Shown here piece by piece: positions 7,107 to 16,104 of a DNA stretch of 58,301 nt. Source of the stretch: Bradyrhizobium archetypum (GTDB lineage: Bacteria; Pseudomonadota; Alphaproteobacteria; Rhizobiales; Xanthobacteraceae); assembly GCF_013114835.1 (NCBI RefSeq), contig NZ_JAAVLW010000015.1, forward strand, positions 1 through 58,301. The letters are read 5' to 3'. Within the stretch, counting starts at the first letter, position 1; the number at the start of each line of letters is the position of its first letter. A program made the translations under genes and the position numbers. Below the pieces are notes generated by a model. It was given only the letters and a program-made list of their open reading frames with translations, was not told where the DNA came from and searched no databases.

Positions 7107-9329
7107 ATGGACGCTCAGGCAAGCACCGCATCGCACATGGTCGAAAAATGGTCGCCCTCGCCTGACGCCAGCGAAATCGTCAAAAGCATCCATGCGATGC
7201 TGCACCCGCGCAATATCGTGCTGGTCGGCGCGACCGACAAGCCCGGCAACTATGCCGAGCGCATCTGGAACAATCTGATCAAGTATAAGTACGAAGGCGG
7301 ACTGTTTCCGGTCAACGCCAAGCGCGAAACGATCTGGGGCGTGCCCTGCTACAAGGATTTTGCCAGCCTGCCCGAAAAGCCCGATCACGTGCTGGTGCTG
7401 GTACCGGCGCGCTTCGCGGTTCAGGTGATCCGCGATGCCGCGGCGGCCGGCGCGCGCTCCGCCACCATCGTCACCTCGGGCTTCAGCGAGTTGCAGGACG
7501 AGGAAAGCCAGCGGCTGGCGGTCGAACTGAAGCAGGCCGTGAAGGAGACCGGCCTTGCCGTCACCGGCCCGAACTGCCTCGGCAATTTAAGCGCGGGCGA
7601 AAAGCTGTTCACCAATATCGACGACCGCATCGTCACCATGGAAGCCGGTCCGGTCGCAATCGTAGGGCAATCCGGCGCGATCGTGATGGCGATCCGCCAG
7701 ACGCTCGAGGACCGCGGGGTCGGCGTCGGCTACATGGTGACGACCGGCAATGAGACCGGCCTCGAGACGCCTGATCTGATGACCTATTTCGCGGCCGATC
7801 CCTCGATCCGTGTCATCGTGGTCTATCTTGAGGGCGTCCGGAACACGAAAGTGTTCCGCGAGGCCTGCAAGGCCGCGCGCACCGCCGGCAAGCCGGTCAT
7901 CGCGCTGAAGCTCGGCGCCTCCGAGGGCGGCCGCGCCGCCGCGATGGCGCATACCGGCGCGCTCGCCGGCTCGATCGAAACCTTTGATGCGATCTCGACC
8001 CGCGAAGGCGTGATCCGCGTCCGCGGATTGGACGAGCTGATCGAGACCACCGAATGTTTCGTCCATGCCGATCCGCCGAAGGGCAACCGGCTCGCCGCGG
8101 TATCGCTCTCCGGCGGCAAGCGTGGCCTCTTGATCGATGCATTCTATTCGGCCGGCCTGAACTTTGCCCCGCTCAGTCCGAATGCGACGGCGCAATTGGC
8201 CCAGATGCTCGGTCCCGGCAGCATCGTCGGCAATCCGCTCGATGCAGGGTTTGCCGCCGTGGTCGACCCTTCCGTCTATATCAAGTCGATCAAGATCATG
8301 ATCGACGATCCCGACACAGACATCGTGATCATCGACGCCGAACTGCCGAAGGCGCCGCACGAAGTGCGCGAGCGCAACCTGCGCCTCGTCAACGAGATGG
8401 CGGGCGCCGCCAACAAGCCCGTGGTCTACATCAGCGCGATGTCGATCGGATTTACCGAATTCACCAAGGCCCTGCGCACATCGCTGCCGAACGTTGCAGT
8501 CATGCAGGGCCTCGATCGCGCCGTCGGGGCGATCAAATCGCTGATCGAATATGCATCCCTGCGCAAGGAAGTGCCCGATATCGTGTCCAGCTCGAAGGCC
8601 TCGGCGCGGGCGATGTTGGAGAAGACGCTCAAGGCGGCCAACGGTGCGGCCGCGCTCGATGAGGTCGCCTCGAAGAAACTGCTCAAGGCCTACGGCATTC
8701 CCGTCTCCAAGGAAGAGATCGCGCAGACCGCGGCGGAGGCGGTGAAGATCGCCAAGAAGATCGGCTTTCCCGTCGTGGCAAAAGTCGTCAGTGCCGACAT
8801 CCTGCACAAATCGGATATCGGTGGCGTCGTGCTGAACCTCAACAGCGCGGCTGAGGTGAAGAAGGCGTTCAACGACATCACGGCGCGCGTGAAGAAGATC
8901 AAGGGCAAGCCGAAGCTCGAAGGCATCCTGATTGCGCAGCAAGTCAAGGCCGATCTCGAACTCGTGGTTGGTGCCTCGCTTGACGCCGAGATGGGGCCGG
9001 TGGTGCTGTTCGGCACCGGTGGCGTCGATATCGAATTGATGAAGGACGTCGCGCTCGCCGGCGCGCCGCTGGACGAGGCCGAGGCAAAACAGTTGATCGC
9101 CAAGACCAAGGCCGGTGTGAAGATGAAGGGCTATCGCGGCAAGCCGGCGCTGCACGAGCCCTCCGCCGTGAAGGCGCTGGTCGGGCTCTCCAACCTGATG
9201 GCGGATGCCGATGGCCGCATCGCCTCGATCGACGTCAACCCTTTCCTGATCAACAGCAAAGTCGGCGTCGCCGTTGATGGCCTGATCGTGCTGAATAATG
9301 CTGCGGCGAACAAGGCGGCGGGGCATTAG
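7107..9329 (+). CDS. NDP-forming acyl-CoA synthetase (acetate-CoA ligase family, fused alpha-beta)
   Basis: Cytoplasmic enzyme of 740 residues related to succinyl-CoA synthetase, expected to interconvert an acyl-CoA and ADP/Pi with free acid, CoA and ATP, or to run in the activating direction. The order is a CoA-binding Rossmann domain (about 25-125, starting MLHPRNIVLVGATDKPGN), two flavodoxin-like CoA-ligase domains (about 150-460), and an ATP-grasp domain (about 500-740). Two family phosphate-transfer histidines are present: His282 in AMAHTGALAGS and His567 in DILHKSDIGG. Both being intact argues for an active enzyme. It is monocistronic, with a palindromic repeat at its 3' end. The acyl substrate is unknown. 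Confidence 0.88.
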   Translation: MDAQASTASHMVEKWSPSPDASEIVKSIHAMLHPRNIVLVGATDKPGNYAERIWNNLIKYKYEGGLFPVNAKRETIWGVPCYKDFASLPEKPDHVLVLVPARFAVQVIRDAAAAGARSATIVTSGFSELQDEESQRLAVELKQAVKETGLAVTGPNCLGNLSAGEKLFTNIDDRIVTMEAGPVAIVGQSGAIVMAIRQTLEDRGVGVGYMVTTGNETGLETPDLMTYFAADPSIRVIVVYLEGVRNTKVFREACKAARTAGKPVIALKLGASEGGRAAAMAHTGALAGSIETFDAISTREGVIRVRGLDELIETTECFVHADPPKGNRLAAVSLSGGKRGLLIDAFYSAGLNFAPLSPNATAQLAQMLGPGSIVGNPLDAGFAAVVDPSVYIKSIKIMIDDPDTDIVIIDAELPKAPHEVRERNLRLVNEMAGAANKPVVYISAMSIGFTEFTKALRTSLPNVAVMQGLDRAVGAIKSLIEYASLRKEVPDIVSSSKASARAMLEKTLKAANGAAALDEVASKKLLKAYGIPVSKEEIAQTAAEAVKIAKKIGFPVVAKVVSADILHKSDIGGVVLNLNSAAEVKKAFNDITARVKKIKGKPKLEGILIAQQVKADLELVVGASLDAEMGPVVLFGTGGVDIELMKDVALAGAPLDEAEAKQLIAKTKAGVKMKGYRGKPALHEPSAVKALVGLSNLMADADGRIASIDVNPFLINSKVGVAVDGLIVLNNAAANKAAGH

Positions 9330-9337
9330 GCTCACTC

Positions 9338-9420
9338 GTCATGCGCGGGCTTGACCCGCGCATTCCATCTAAAATGAATCTCTTTGAGAAGATGGATTGC
9401 CGGTCAACCCGGCAATGACG
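9338..9420. repeat. Dispersed palindromic repeat, family C
   Basis: About 83 bp between two convergent genes. The left half reads CGTCATGCGCGGGCTTGACC and the right half GATGGATTGCCGGTCAACCC followed by GGCAATGACG. Each half contains a small palindrome (GCGGGCTTGACCCGC and GCCGGTCAACCCGGC), and the outer CGTCATG/CAATGACG ends are inverted. It has the layout of families A, B and D but a different core; only one copy is in the window. Confidence 0.65.
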
Positions 9421-9429
9421 GGTTGGATA

Positions 9430-10191
9430 TTACAACCCCACGCCCCACTTCTGCGCCGTCTGCAAGATCCAGTCGCGATACAGCGTCAACGGCGTGACGC
9501 CGGTCATGCCGCCGCAACCGGCGCTGCCGTTCGGCCCGGTCGACCAGCTCACCAGGCCTATGATCACCGGGCCATTTTGCTTGTCCTCGAACACCGGCGC
9601 GCCGGAATCGCCGGTGCACGCGCCGAGCCCCTCGCGCGTGCCCTGACTGACCGGATCGACGAGGCGGATCTGCAGCGTCCCCGGCTTGCCGGTTGCGACC
9701 AGGCCGGCAACGCGGACGATACCGCCGCTCTTGCCGTCGCCTCGCACGGTCACGCCGATGCCAGCGATCGTGAAGCGGCTGCCGACATTGATCGGGATTT
9801 CGGGCAATCCGAGCGCGGCCGGCATTTTTCCTTTGGGCGATGCGGCCAATCGCAACAGCGCGACGTCTGCGGTCGCCCGGTGCCCCGACATCGCCTGCAT
9901 ATTGAAGCCTGGATGAATAGCGACCGCCTTGACGTCCTGCAGCGACGGCTGCCGGTCGGCGCCATATTCGACGATCTTGTAGTCCGCGCCCGGCTGCACG
10001 CAATGCGCCGCTGTCAACACCAGTCTCGGCGCGATCAGCGCGCCAGTGCAGAAATTGCCGCGCGAACCGACGATGGTGATGACCGAGCGCGCCACGCCGT
10101 CCGTCGATGGCGCGCCACCGCCGACGATCGCATGCGCGGGAACGGACAGCAGCAGCGCAAGGCCGGCGATCGCACGACGCAGGATTTTCAT
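9430..10191 (-). CDS. Secreted trypsin-like serine protease (S1 family)
   Basis: Exported chymotrypsin-fold protease of 253 residues. Counting from ATG 10191, residues 1-21 form a signal peptide (MKILRRAIAGLALLLSVPAHA). The mature chain would begin IVGGG, the classic activated trypsin N-terminus, so signal peptidase alone would generate it with no propeptide. The triad is complete: His63 in LTAAHC, Asp109 in ATADVALL and Ser196 in CTGDSGAPV. Cysteine spacing around the His and Ser is as in trypsin. An upstream in-frame ATG at 10257 would add 22 residues before the signal peptide and is unlikely. It is divergent from the HAD hydrolase. The role is unknown; secreted or periplasmic proteolysis is the only supported statement. 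Confidence 0.88.
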   Translation of the reverse strand: MKILRRAIAGLALLLSVPAHAIVGGGAPSTDGVARSVITIVGSRGNFCTGALIAPRLVLTAAHCVQPGADYKIVEYGADRQPSLQDVKAVAIHPGFNMQAMSGHRATADVALLRLAASPKGKMPAALGLPEIPINVGSRFTIAGIGVTVRGDGKSGGIVRVAGLVATGKPGTLQIRLVDPVSQGTREGLGACTGDSGAPVFEDKQNGPVIIGLVSWSTGPNGSAGCGGMTGVTPLTLYRDWILQTAQKWGVGL

Positions 10192-10302
10192 CGGCGCAGC
10201 AATAGCCTGCGGCGCGCATGTCGCCAAGCGCCGTATCGGGCTGGCTCTATGGGGCATTCCGTGTTAGCCGCTCGAAAGACGTTTCTATCAGGCAAGGGAA
10301 CA

Positions 10303-10935
10303 ATGATCGAGGCAGTGATCTGGGATTTCGGCGGGGTGCTGACCACCTCGCCGTTCGAGGCCTTTACGCGATTCGAGACCGAGCGCGGGCTGCCCACCGA
10401 CATCATCCGGCGCACCAACGCCGCCAATCACCTGGAGAACGCCTGGGCCAAGTTCGAGCGCGCCGAAGTCGACATCGAGGCCTTCGACGAGTTGTTTGCG
10501 GCGGAATCGCTGGCGCTGGGTGCGGCAGTTCGCGGCAAGGACGTGCTGCCGCTATTGTCCGGCGACCTGCGGCCCGAAATGGTCGAGGCACTCAAGCGCG
10601 TCAAGGCAAAGTTCAAGACCGGCTGCATCACCAATAATCTTCCAGCCAACGCCATCGGCAGCCAGAGCGGCCGCACGCTTTATGTCGCTGAAGTGATGGC
10701 GCTGTTCGACCACGTCATCGAGTCCGCGAAGATCGGCCTTCGGAAGCCCGACCCACGCATCTACCGGATGATGGCCGAGACGCTGCAGGTCGAGCCCAAG
10801 AACTGCGTCTATCTCGACGACCTCGGCATCAATTTGAAGCCGGCGCGTGAGATGGGCATGACCACGATCAAGGTGGTCGGTGCGGCGCAGGCGATCGCCG
10901 AGCTTGAGGCGGCGACCGGGCTGGCATTGCGCTAG
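10303..10935 (+). CDS. HAD-IA family hydrolase
   Basis: Cytoplasmic haloacid-dehalogenase-superfamily protein of 210 residues, probably a small-molecule phosphatase. Motif I is WDFGGVLTTSP with the nucleophile Asp8; the +2 position is Gly, as in several HAD phosphatases related to YihX and to the N-terminal domain of soluble epoxide hydrolase. Motif II is the Thr of TGCITNN, motif III the Lys of GLRKPDPRIY, and motif IV is YLDDLGINL with two Asp. An alpha-helical cap lies at about residues 15-90. ATG 10303 has AAGGGA just upstream. The substrate is not predictable. Confidence 0.85.
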   Translation: MIEAVIWDFGGVLTTSPFEAFTRFETERGLPTDIIRRTNAANHLENAWAKFERAEVDIEAFDELFAAESLALGAAVRGKDVLPLLSGDLRPEMVEALKRVKAKFKTGCITNNLPANAIGSQSGRTLYVAEVMALFDHVIESAKIGLRKPDPRIYRMMAETLQVEPKNCVYLDDLGINLKPAREMGMTTIKVVGAAQAIAELEAATGLALR

Positions 10936-11044
10936 GCGGAAAATACCGCAATTCGCGCTCACGCCATGACCAAACGGCGCTTGTTCTTTGCCGGGAACGC
11001 AGGCAGAACACTCCGAAATCTAGCGAATTCGGAGTTGAAACCCC

Positions 11045-11992
11045 GTGGCTGACATCGGGCCTTCGGCCTCCATCGAGGCAGTGGAAAGCGGTCTTGCGGC
11101 GCAAGGCTATATTGCGAGCCGCCAGATCGCCACCGCGGTCTATCTGGCACAGCAGATCGAAAAGCCCATTCTGGTCGAGGGCCCCGCGGGCGTCGGCAAG
11201 ACGGAACTCGCAAAAGCGATCGCCGCCTGGCGCGGCATGAAGATGATCCGCCTGCAATGCTATGAGGGGCTCGATGAGGCCAAGGCGCTCTACGAGTGGA
11301 AATATGCCAAGCAGCTTCTCTATACGCAGATTTTGAAGGACAAGCTCGGCGAGGTGCTTGGCGGCGCGCCAACGCTGGAAGCGGCGCTGAACCAGCTTCA
11401 CGATTTCGGCGACGTGTTCTTCTCCAAGGAATTCGTCGAGCCGCGGCCGCTGTTGCAGGCGCTGGAGCAGCCGGCCGGCTGCGTGCTGCTGGTCGACGAA
11501 ATCGACAAGTCGGACGCCGAGTTCGAATCCCTGCTGCTGGAAATTCTCAGCGATTTCCAGGTTACGATTCCGGAACTCGGAACCGTGGTCGCGGTTTCGC
11601 CGCCGACCGTGATCCTGACCTCGAACAGCGAGCGCGATCTCGGCGATGCCCTCAAGCGCCGTTGCCTGCATCTGCATATCGGCTTCCCCGAGCAGAAGCT
11701 GGAAGAGCGGATCGTCGAAAGCCGCGTGCCCGGGATTTCGCAGACGCTGCGCCGGCAGATGGTGGGCTTCATCAACGAAGTCCGCACGCTCGATCTGAAG
11801 AAACTGCCGTCGGTCAGCGAGACGATCGACTGGGCGCGCGTATTGGTGCTGCTGCAGGCCCCCGAACTCGGCCATGGGGTGGTCAAGGACACGCTGAACG
11901 TTCTCCTGAAATATGAGGCGGATATCGAGGCCACCATGCCCCAGGTCTCCACCTTCATCGCCAAAGCCTCGCGTCAAGGCGTCTTCGGGTGA
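11045..11992 (+). CDS. MoxR-type AAA+ ATPase (CoxD-like)
   Basis: Cytoplasmic AAA+ ATPase of 315 residues. Walker A is GPAGVGKTE (46-54) and Walker B is VLLVDEIDK with Asp151-Glu152; sensor-1 Asn is in ILTSNSERD. MoxR ATPases act as chaperones with a vWA partner in maturing metal-cofactor enzymes or complexes; CoxD, which helps build the CO-dehydrogenase active site, is the best known relative. The CoxE-like vWA gene starts 3 bp downstream, and a molybdenum hydroxylase operon converges on the pair, so a maturation role for that enzyme is a reasonable inference. Start is GTG 11045 with GGAG about 10 bases upstream. Confidence 0.88.
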   Translation: MADIGPSASIEAVESGLAAQGYIASRQIATAVYLAQQIEKPILVEGPAGVGKTELAKAIAAWRGMKMIRLQCYEGLDEAKALYEWKYAKQLLYTQILKDKLGEVLGGAPTLEAALNQLHDFGDVFFSKEFVEPRPLLQALEQPAGCVLLVDEIDKSDAEFESLLLEILSDFQVTIPELGTVVAVSPPTVILTSNSERDLGDALKRRCLHLHIGFPEQKLEERIVESRVPGISQTLRRQMVGFINEVRTLDLKKLPSVSETIDWARVLVLLQAPELGHGVVKDTLNVLLKYEADIEATMPQVSTFIAKASRQGVFG

Positions 11993-11995
11993 CGA

Positions 11996-13372
11996 ATGAG
12001 AGAGAACCTGCATCGCTTCTTTCGTGCGGCGCGGGGCGCAGGCGTGCGGCTCTCGCCGGCCGAAAGCATCGATGCGATGCGGGCGGTCTCGAAGGTCGGC
12101 TTTACCGACCGCGCGATCCTGCGTGACACGTTTCTGCTGACGCTCGCCAAGACGCAGGACGAGAAGAAGGCGCTCGGCGACTGCTTCGATCTGTTCTTCG
12201 ATCAGCCGGAGCCGGAATCGCCGCCCGACGGCGGCAAGGCGGGCGAGCACGATCGTTCGGGATCCAATTCGGCCTCCGATTCACCTGGTGACGGGGGTGG
12301 CAGCGACGCGCAGGCCGAAGGGCTCGGCCAGCTTGCCCAGATGCTGCTGGCGCAGGACCGCAACGCGATTTCGGCGGCTATTGCCAACGCGGCGAGCGCA
12401 GCCACGTTGTCGGATATTCGCTACTTCACGCAGCGCGGCATCTTCTCCGGCCGGATCCTCGACCAGATGGGCATCCAGCGCCTGCGCGACGATCTCGACA
12501 ATCTCGCCGCCACCAACCCGGCGCTGGCCGAGCGGTTGACCAATGCGCTGGACGGACTGCGCGGCACCGTGCGCGACACCGTCTCGCAGGCGCTGATGCT
12601 GTACGGGCGCGAGGAAGCGGAAAACCTGCGCAACGAAATTTTGCGCAATGCGCCGCTGTCGCGGATCGAGCCGCGGCAGGTCGAGCAAATGCGCCATCTG
12701 ATACGCCAGATCGCCCGCCGCCTGCGCGAGCGCTACTCCAAGCCGCGCAAGCGCCAGCGCCGCGGCCATCTCGACGTGCGCCGTACCCTCCGGCGCAACG
12801 CTGCCTGGGGCGGCGTGCCGTTTCTCACCGCCTGGAAACGGCGGCACCGCGACAAGCCGAAGATTGTCGCGCTCTGCGACGTCTCCGGTTCGGTGGCGCG
12901 GGTTTCGGATTTCTTCCTGCTGTTGATTCACAGCCTGCATGAGGTCGTCGACGACGTCCGCTCGTTCGCCTTTTCGGGGCAGCTGATCGAGGTCAGCGAC
13001 ATCCTGGAATCGAAATCGCCGGAACGGGCAATGGCCGAGATCATGTCCAAGGTCGGCTTCGGCTCGTCCGACTACGGCAGCTCGCTCGCGGATTTCGAGG
13101 CTGAATGGATGAGCACGATCACGCCGCAGACCACCGTGATCGTGCTTGGCGATGCCCGCAGCAACAACCTCGATCCGCGCGCCGACATCCTTCGCCGCAT
13201 CGCCGAGCGGTCGAAGCGGCTGGTCTGGCTCAATCCCGAGGGCCGCATGGCCTGGGGCTGGGGCGATTCGGAAATGCCACGCTATTCGACTTTCTGTACC
13301 GTGGTCCGCCAATGCGCCACCGCCAAGCAGCTGGAGCGCGCAGTGTCGGACATCGTGGCGAGCTATCAGTAG
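11996..13372 (+). CDS. CoxE-type vWA domain protein, MoxR partner
   Basis: Protein of 458 residues without an export signal, so cytoplasmic. An N-terminal helical region (about 1-70) leads into a low-complexity acidic/Gly/Ser linker (about 75-105), a middle helical part with a very basic stretch (RERYSKPRKRQRRG, near 250), and a C-terminal vWA domain (about 285-450). The MIDAS core is DVSGS, residues 295-299; the later TVIVLGDARSNN contributes the second metal-site region. This is the CoxE layout. It lies 3 bp after the MoxR gene and is surely co-transcribed. The gene ends 6 bp from the end of the convergent molybdenum hydroxylase large-subunit gene. Confidence 0.87.
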   Translation: MRENLHRFFRAARGAGVRLSPAESIDAMRAVSKVGFTDRAILRDTFLLTLAKTQDEKKALGDCFDLFFDQPEPESPPDGGKAGEHDRSGSNSASDSPGDGGGSDAQAEGLGQLAQMLLAQDRNAISAAIANAASAATLSDIRYFTQRGIFSGRILDQMGIQRLRDDLDNLAATNPALAERLTNALDGLRGTVRDTVSQALMLYGREEAENLRNEILRNAPLSRIEPRQVEQMRHLIRQIARRLRERYSKPRKRQRRGHLDVRRTLRRNAAWGGVPFLTAWKRRHRDKPKIVALCDVSGSVARVSDFFLLLIHSLHEVVDDVRSFAFSGQLIEVSDILESKSPERAMAEIMSKVGFGSSDYGSSLADFEAEWMSTITPQTTVIVLGDARSNNLDPRADILRRIAERSKRLVWLNPEGRMAWGWGDSEMPRYSTFCTVVRQCATAKQLERAVSDIVASYQ

Positions 13373-13378
13373 CCGCCT

Positions 13379-15610
13379 TCACGCATCGATTGCTTCCTTG
13401 ATGCGCTTGCGCGTCAGCTGCAAATTCCGCAGCCGCTTTCCCGTGGCATTGGCAATCGCGTTGGAAATCGAGGCTGCCGCCGGCCCCTGCCCGGTTTCGC
13501 CGCTGCCAAGAAACGGCTGCCCCGGCCGGTTGATGATGTGAACCTCGATGCTGTCAGGCACAGCATTGAAACGCAGGATCGGATAGGTCTGCCAGTCGAT
13601 GCTGGTGATCCTGGTGTCGTCGAACGTCACGCTCTCATACAGCGTCCAGCTCATCGACTGCACGATCGCGCCCTCGATCTGGTTGACCAACCCGTCCGGA
13701 TTGACCACCTGGCCGCTGTCGACCGCTGCCACCGCGCGCACCAGACGCGGGCGGCCGGTCTCACGATTGACCTCGACTTCGGACGCAATAGCGCAATACG
13801 CCGCCAGGTTCTTGTAGCGCGCAAAGGCAAAGCCATAGCCACGATCCTGCGCCGACTTTTGGTCGGCTTTCCACCCGAAGGCTTGCGCGGCCCTTTCGAT
13901 AACGTCGCGGCCGCGCCGATCGTCGAGATGCCTCAACCTGAATTCGACCGGATCGGCGCCGGCGAGTGCAGCCAGCTCATCCATAAAGCTCTCGATCGAG
14001 AACACATTGTGGTAGGCGCCGAGCGCCCGCATCGCCGAAATCCGCACCGGCATTGCGGGGATGAAGTGATGCACCACGCGCGCATTGGCAAAACTGTAGA
14101 ATGGGATCGCGTTGCGGTCACCGCCGCCTTCCGGCAGCGGCAACGGTTTCGGAGCCGGCACGGCAAAAGGTTGCGTCATGTGCTGCGCGGCCAGCAGCGA
14201 TCCGGCGCCGCCCGGCCGCATCGAATGCGTATTGCTCCAGACATCGAAATTCCAATCGACAATCCTGCCGTTGCCGTCGAGCGAGGCCTTGAGTTTCGTC
14301 ACCATCGCCGGGCCGAACGGCTCCCAGGCATGCTCCTGCTCGCGCGTCCATTGTACGCGGACCGGGCGGCCGGGTAGTGCACGGGCAATCAGCGCGGCGT
14401 CGGCTGCAGCATCGTCGGCGCCGTTATGGCCGTAGCAGCCCGAGCCTTCGACATGGATCAGGCGAACGCTGGCCGGCGGCAAGCGCAGCATTTCGGCGAT
14501 CCCCTGACGATCGGGATAGACGCCTTGTGTATGCGTCCACACCGTCATCTCGCCGTCGATGAACTGTGCGACCGCGCAGGACGGCCCGATCGATCCATGC
14601 GCCTGATAGGGCCGCGTGTAGATCGCCTCGATGGTCTTGACGCCGGTGGCCGCCGGATCGCCGCGCTCAAAGATAGTCGTGTTCTGCGACGGCAAGCCGG
14701 TCAGAACGTTGGGTAGATCATCCTGCTTCGGCAGGCTCGCCGTCTCCTTCCACTTCGCGGCCGCGGCAAGCGCGTTCATCGCCTTGATCGACTGGATTTC
14801 CTTTTCCGCGACCACAGCCAGGAAATTGCTGTCCCGCACCACCTTGACAACGCCGGGCATTTTCTCGACAGCGGCGGCGTCGCATTCGGTCAATTGCGCG
14901 CCGTAACTTGGCGGCCGTACGACACGGGCATGCACCATCCCCGGCAGCCGCATGTCCTGGACATAGGCCGCGCCGCCGGTCACCTTTGCGGGGATGTCGA
15001 CGCGGGGTACCGGCTGGCCCACCAGCTTGAATGTCGCAGGGTCTTTCAGTTTGGAACTCGGCTGGGCCTGGACGTGCAACATGTCGGCCGCGACAAGTTC
15101 GCCATAGGACAGGCGCTTGCCGTCGGGCGCAATGACCGCACCATTTTCGGTCCGCAGATCAGCCTCGGGCTGATCGAGCCGCCGCGCCGCCTCCGCGATC
15201 AAGAGCGCACGGACCTGTGCCGCCGCGTTCTGGATCGCAGTGCCGCTGTCCTTCATGGAGTTGCTGCCTGCCGTGTAGCCCTCGTTGGCGGTCAAGCGGG
15301 TGTCGGCCGTCGTTACCTTAAGAGACTCAAATGCAACGTCGAGTTCCTCGGCCGCGATCTGTTGAAACGCGGTCTTGAAGCCCTGGCCGAGCTCGGCCTT
15401 GCCGGTGAACACCTCGATGGCGCCATTGGCATCGATCCGGATCCAGGCATCGAGATATGGCGAAGTTTTCAAGCTGCCGGGCGGGTTCGGTGCGGCGGTC
15501 GCGGGCGCGTCGTGTTGCTGTGCCAAGGCGCTGCTGAGCGAGAAGCTGACGATCAGCGCGCCGCTGCCTGCAAGCACGCGGCGGCGATCAAGCATCATGG
15601 GACCGTTCAT
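13379..15610 (-). CDS. Periplasmic molybdenum hydroxylase, large (Moco) subunit
   Basis: Xanthine-oxidase-family Moco subunit of 743 residues, close in type to isoquinoline 1-oxidoreductase beta subunits and periplasmic aldehyde dehydrogenases. Residues 7-30 look like a Tat signal (DRRRVLAGSGALIVSFSLSS), giving export with the folded cofactor. Moco-binding segments typical of the family occur through the chain, and GSGETGQGPAA near the C-terminus carries the conserved catalytic Glu. The ATG at 15610 overlaps the TGA of the small-subunit gene (ATGA), which fixes the start and implies coupled translation. With the 2Fe-2S subunit and a triheme cytochrome it should pass electrons from substrate to the respiratory chain. 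The substrate (aldehyde or N-heterocycle) is open. Confidence 0.88.
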   Translation of the reverse strand: MNGPMMLDRRRVLAGSGALIVSFSLSSALAQQHDAPATAAPNPPGSLKTSPYLDAWIRIDANGAIEVFTGKAELGQGFKTAFQQIAAEELDVAFESLKVTTADTRLTANEGYTAGSNSMKDSGTAIQNAAAQVRALLIAEAARRLDQPEADLRTENGAVIAPDGKRLSYGELVAADMLHVQAQPSSKLKDPATFKLVGQPVPRVDIPAKVTGGAAYVQDMRLPGMVHARVVRPPSYGAQLTECDAAAVEKMPGVVKVVRDSNFLAVVAEKEIQSIKAMNALAAAAKWKETASLPKQDDLPNVLTGLPSQNTTIFERGDPAATGVKTIEAIYTRPYQAHGSIGPSCAVAQFIDGEMTVWTHTQGVYPDRQGIAEMLRLPPASVRLIHVEGSGCYGHNGADDAAADAALIARALPGRPVRVQWTREQEHAWEPFGPAMVTKLKASLDGNGRIVDWNFDVWSNTHSMRPGGAGSLLAAQHMTQPFAVPAPKPLPLPEGGGDRNAIPFYSFANARVVHHFIPAMPVRISAMRALGAYHNVFSIESFMDELAALAGADPVEFRLRHLDDRRGRDVIERAAQAFGWKADQKSAQDRGYGFAFARYKNLAAYCAIASEVEVNRETGRPRLVRAVAAVDSGQVVNPDGLVNQIEGAIVQSMSWTLYESVTFDDTRITSIDWQTYPILRFNAVPDSIEVHIINRPGQPFLGSGETGQGPAAASISNAIANATGKRLRNLQLTRKRIKEAIDA

Positions 15611-16104
15611 CGTGCGCTCCCCTTGGCTGTCGTTGACGCATCGGCCGTATCCATCAACCGCGCCGCCCGGTGTACCGCGCGCAAAATCCGCATGTGGGTG
15701 CCGCATCGGCACAGATGCGGCTCGAGTTCGGCGCGAATTTGCTCGTCGGTCGGTTTCGAATTTTTCTGCAGCAAGGCCTGCGCCCGCATCATCATTCCTG
15801 GAATGCAATAGCCGCATTGCGCCGCCTGCTCTTCCATGAACGCGCGCTGGATCGGCGCGGGCTCGGCGATCGTGCCGAGACCTTCCAGTGTCGTCACCTG
15901 CTTGCCTTCGAGCAGCACCATCGGCGTTACGCAGGACAGCACGGCCTGGCCGTCGACGATCACCGTGCACGAGCCGCATTGGCCCAATCCGCAGCCGAAT
16001 TTGGCGGCGTTAAGCTTGAGGTCGTCGCGAAGCACGTAGAGCAGCGGCGTATCCGCCTCGGCATCGACCTGGTGCTCGCGGCCGTTGACCTTCAATGTCA
16101 TCAT
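15607..16104 (-). CDS. 2Fe-2S subunit of the periplasmic molybdenum hydroxylase
   Basis: Iron-sulfur subunit of 165 residues. The N-terminal plant-type 2Fe-2S cluster is seen as CGLGQCGSC plus a later Cys (VLSCVT), and the C-terminal helical cluster domain as CGYCIPGM and HLCRCGT. It carries electrons from the Moco subunit to the cytochrome. It has no signal peptide and would be exported as a complex with the Tat-carrying large subunit. The start ATG 16104 overlaps the stop of the cytochrome gene (ATGA), and its own stop overlaps the large-subunit start, so the three genes form a tight operon, cytochrome first. The C-terminus is a short Ser/Thr/Ala-rich extension. Confidence 0.88.
   Translation of the reverse strand: MMTLKVNGREHQVDAEADTPLLYVLRDDLKLNAAKFGCGLGQCGSCTVIVDGQAVLSCVTPMVLLEGKQVTTLEGLGTIAEPAPIQRAFMEEQAAQCGYCIPGMMMRAQALLQKNSKPTDEQIRAELEPHLCRCGTHMRILRAVHRAARLMDTADASTTAKGSAR

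Noticed and set aside
7587..9335. Minus-strand frame of 582 codons
   Set aside because: It lies antisense to the NDP-forming acyl-CoA synthetase, whose motifs are complete. The translation is rich in His, Arg and Asp with no domain, as expected from the reverse of a GC-rich gene.
9397..10302. N-terminal extension of the HAD hydrolase frame
   Set aside because: The upstream part is antisense to the trypsin-like gene and has no protein character; a good start exists at ATG 10303.
10868..12250. Minus-strand frame of 460 codons
   Set aside because: Antisense to the MoxR and CoxE-like genes; no motif and composition typical of a shadow frame.
12281..13312. Minus-strand frame of 343 codons
   Set aside because: Antisense to the vWA gene; repeated Arg/Asp/His-rich sequence without motifs.
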